DNA from: CAZRRV01 sp964602735
Lineage (GTDB): Bacteria > Bacillota > Clostridia > Oscillospirales > Acutalibacteraceae
Assembly (NCBI GenBank): GCA_964602735.1
Contig: CAZRRV010000026.1
Coordinates: 1-22,335, forward strand
Length of the DNA: 22,335 bases
Direction of reading: 5' to 3'
Shown here: in pieces, positions 21,388-22,335 of the stretch
Layout: every line of letters begins with the position of its first letter
Position numbering within the stretch: the first letter of the stretch is position 1
Notes under the pieces: model-generated
What the model saw: only the letters and a program-made list of their open reading frames with translations
The model's database searches: none
What the model was told of the DNA's origin: nothing
Made by a program: the position numbers and the translations under genes

Positions 21388-22026
21388 CTACTCGAGATTT
21401 GCGTGATTCTGCAACGGTTCCGTCACCCGAAGCGACAGTTCATCGGCGAGCCGTGCGGTAAGAGCGTCAAGCAGGATCAGCAGACTTTGCTCAAAAGAGC
21501 TCCCGCCCGGCTGCCGGGATGCTCCGCCGCCGGTCACCTGATTTGTAACGGCGGGAATTTTGACAACCGTGTCCGCGGCACGTGCCAGAGCGGAATCCTC
21601 AAAAATTGTCAGAACACCAAGCTTTGCGCCCGCCTCTTTGGCTTTCCGTGCCACAACCCGAAGCGTGGCCGTTTCGCCGGATGCGCTTCCTATCAGCAGC
21701 AAATCGCCTTCCCGGATAGCCGGCGTTACAACCTCGCCTACCGCGAAAACTGTAAATCCCAGGTGCATCAGTCGCATCGCGAAAGCTTTCATCATCAGAA
21801 GAGAGCGTCCCGCTCCCGACACGAAAATCCGCCTTGCCGCGCGAATATCTTCTTTCAGCGCCGTTACTTTTGTTTCATCGGTTTCCCGCAGGATTTTCGT
21901 CAGATCAAGCAGAATACGGTTTGCGTACTCACAAACCTCCGCAGCTTTAATCTGTTCCGCCGGTTTATGAAGCGCGGTATGCGATTTTTCCGTCTGTATA
22001 TCTGCTGTTTCAGGGAATACCTGCAT
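21388..22026 (-). CDS. hxlB: 6-phospho-3-hexuloisomerase (SIS domain)
   Basis: This 212-residue single SIS-domain protein closely follows the HxlB pattern: FVSGAGRSLLMMKAFAMRLM (69-88), GEVVTPAIREGDLLLIGSASGET (98-119), SSFEQSLLILLDAL (176-189), and the characteristic C-terminal HANLE. HxlB interconverts 3-hexulose 6-phosphate and fructose 6-phosphate, in formaldehyde fixation by the ribulose monophosphate route or, in reverse, in supplying pentose phosphate. The partner HxlA (hexulose-phosphate synthase) is not in the window. The protein is about 27 residues longer than the Bacillus enzyme, at the N-terminus. ATG at 22026 is chosen because GAGGAG lies 9 nt upstream; ATG at 22050 has no ribosome site. 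The gene lies upstream of GH27 on the same strand, but with 309 bp between. Confidence 0.92.
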   Translation of the reverse strand: MQVFPETADIQTEKSHTALHKPAEQIKAAEVCEYANRILLDLTKILRETDETKVTALKEDIRAARRIFVSGAGRSLLMMKAFAMRLMHLGFTVFAVGEVVTPAIREGDLLLIGSASGETATLRVVARKAKEAGAKLGVLTIFEDSALARAADTVVKIPAVTNQVTGGGASRQPGGSSFEQSLLILLDALTARLADELSLRVTEPLQNHANLE

Positions 22027-22335
22027 AATCTTTTTCTCCTCGCTTAACATCGTTTTCGGACTGTTTTGTCACGGATTCGGTGCGCCGATTCATCCGGCGA
22101 TTCCGTCACTGCGGATTGCCGGTAGGCCGCGGGGGTTACGGTATCCGAAAATTTCGAAAAACGGCAGTCGCGAACGGCTCATAAATGTTCCGGGCCGGCG
22201 GAACGAACAGCTTTCGAGGATTCGAAAGGGCGGGGGAGACCGCCCGCCAAGCCGGGTGGAATCGGGCTATTCGATTCTGCGGCAATAACGGTCGGAACCG
22301 GCAACGGAGCCGACAGCTCTCACGGATTCCGCGGC
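22027..22335. other. GC-rich intergenic end of the window, no gene seen
   Basis: No frame resembles a protein. Two adjacent hairpins stand out: CTTTCGA/TCGAAAG with a GGAT loop (22211-22228) and GGGCGG/CCGCCC (22228-22245). The word CACGGATTC occurs at about 22070-22078 and again at 22321-22329, and a 16-base motif near 22292 resembles one at 21285 on the other side of hxlB. This may be untranslated leader or spacer; a structured RNA cannot be excluded. Confidence 0.45.
22044..22072 (-). promoter_or_regulatory. Possible promoter for hxlB
   Basis: GTGACA (22067-22072) and TGTTAA (22044-22049) are separated by 17 bp on the minus strand. The -10 box is a poor match and the transcript start would fall within about 10 nt of the ribosome site, so this is tentative. 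Confidence 0.3.

Noticed and set aside
22211..22245. CRISPR-like repeat pair at the end of the window
   Set aside because: These are two unrelated adjacent hairpins, with no repeated unit and no regular spacers; no array is present anywhere in the window.
1..22335. A new defence, phage or secondary-metabolite system
   Set aside because: Every gene of substantial length belongs to a known housekeeping, transport or sugar family. There is no integrase, transposase, toxin-antitoxin pair or biosynthetic core enzyme.

Overview
The window looks like a housekeeping stretch from a Gram-positive bacterium of the Bacillota, most likely an uncultured member of the Clostridia. The main evidence is gene content and order: the yicC-remA-gmk-rpoZ-priA-def-fmt-rlmN-prpC-prkC series is typical of that group, and it is accompanied by a PASTA-domain Ser/Thr kinase, RemA, TmcAL and DegV. 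Base composition is moderately GC-rich. TTG and GTG starts occur. A Shine-Dalgarno variant, AGGCGG about 8 nt before the start, recurs.

Layout. (1) Positions 1-3700, plus strand: a good promoter drives two overlapping half-transporter genes that form a heterodimeric type I ABC exporter, closed by a bidirectional terminator. (2) Positions 3697-5341, minus strand: an MFS transporter preceded by a 22-bp palindrome, and a small one-helix membrane protein with its own promoter and terminator. (3) Positions 5352-15952, minus strand: one long operon read right to left, yicC-remA-gmk-rpoZ-priA-def-fmt-rlmN-prpC-prkC-degV, with start/stop overlaps or very short gaps and a consensus-like promoter whose -35 box overlaps the stop codon of tmcAL. 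It combines RNA decay/processing, nucleotide metabolism, replication restart, N-terminal formyl-Met handling, 23S rRNA methylation and Ser/Thr phospho-signalling. (4) Positions 15949-19581, minus strand: mtaB, an asparaginase-like gene and tmcAL, joined by ATGA overlaps. Two of the three modify tRNA anticodon loops. (5) Positions 19945-22335, minus strand: a cytosolic GH27 alpha-galactosidase-like enzyme and a 6-phospho-3-hexuloisomerase, separated by GC-rich, hairpin-rich intergenic DNA.

I found no CRISPR array, tRNA, rRNA, transposase, phage gene or obvious new multi-gene system. The points most worth checking are these. mtaB appears to have no ATG, GTG or TTG start downstream of its promoter and may begin at ACG; the first ABC gene has a similar start problem. 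The asparaginase-like protein appears to lack the triad lysine. PriA carries DEEQ in place of DEEH. The prkC operon lacks coaBC, rsmB and rsgA and has degV after the kinase gene. All functional calls come from reading translated sequence by eye and from family knowledge; no database search was run.
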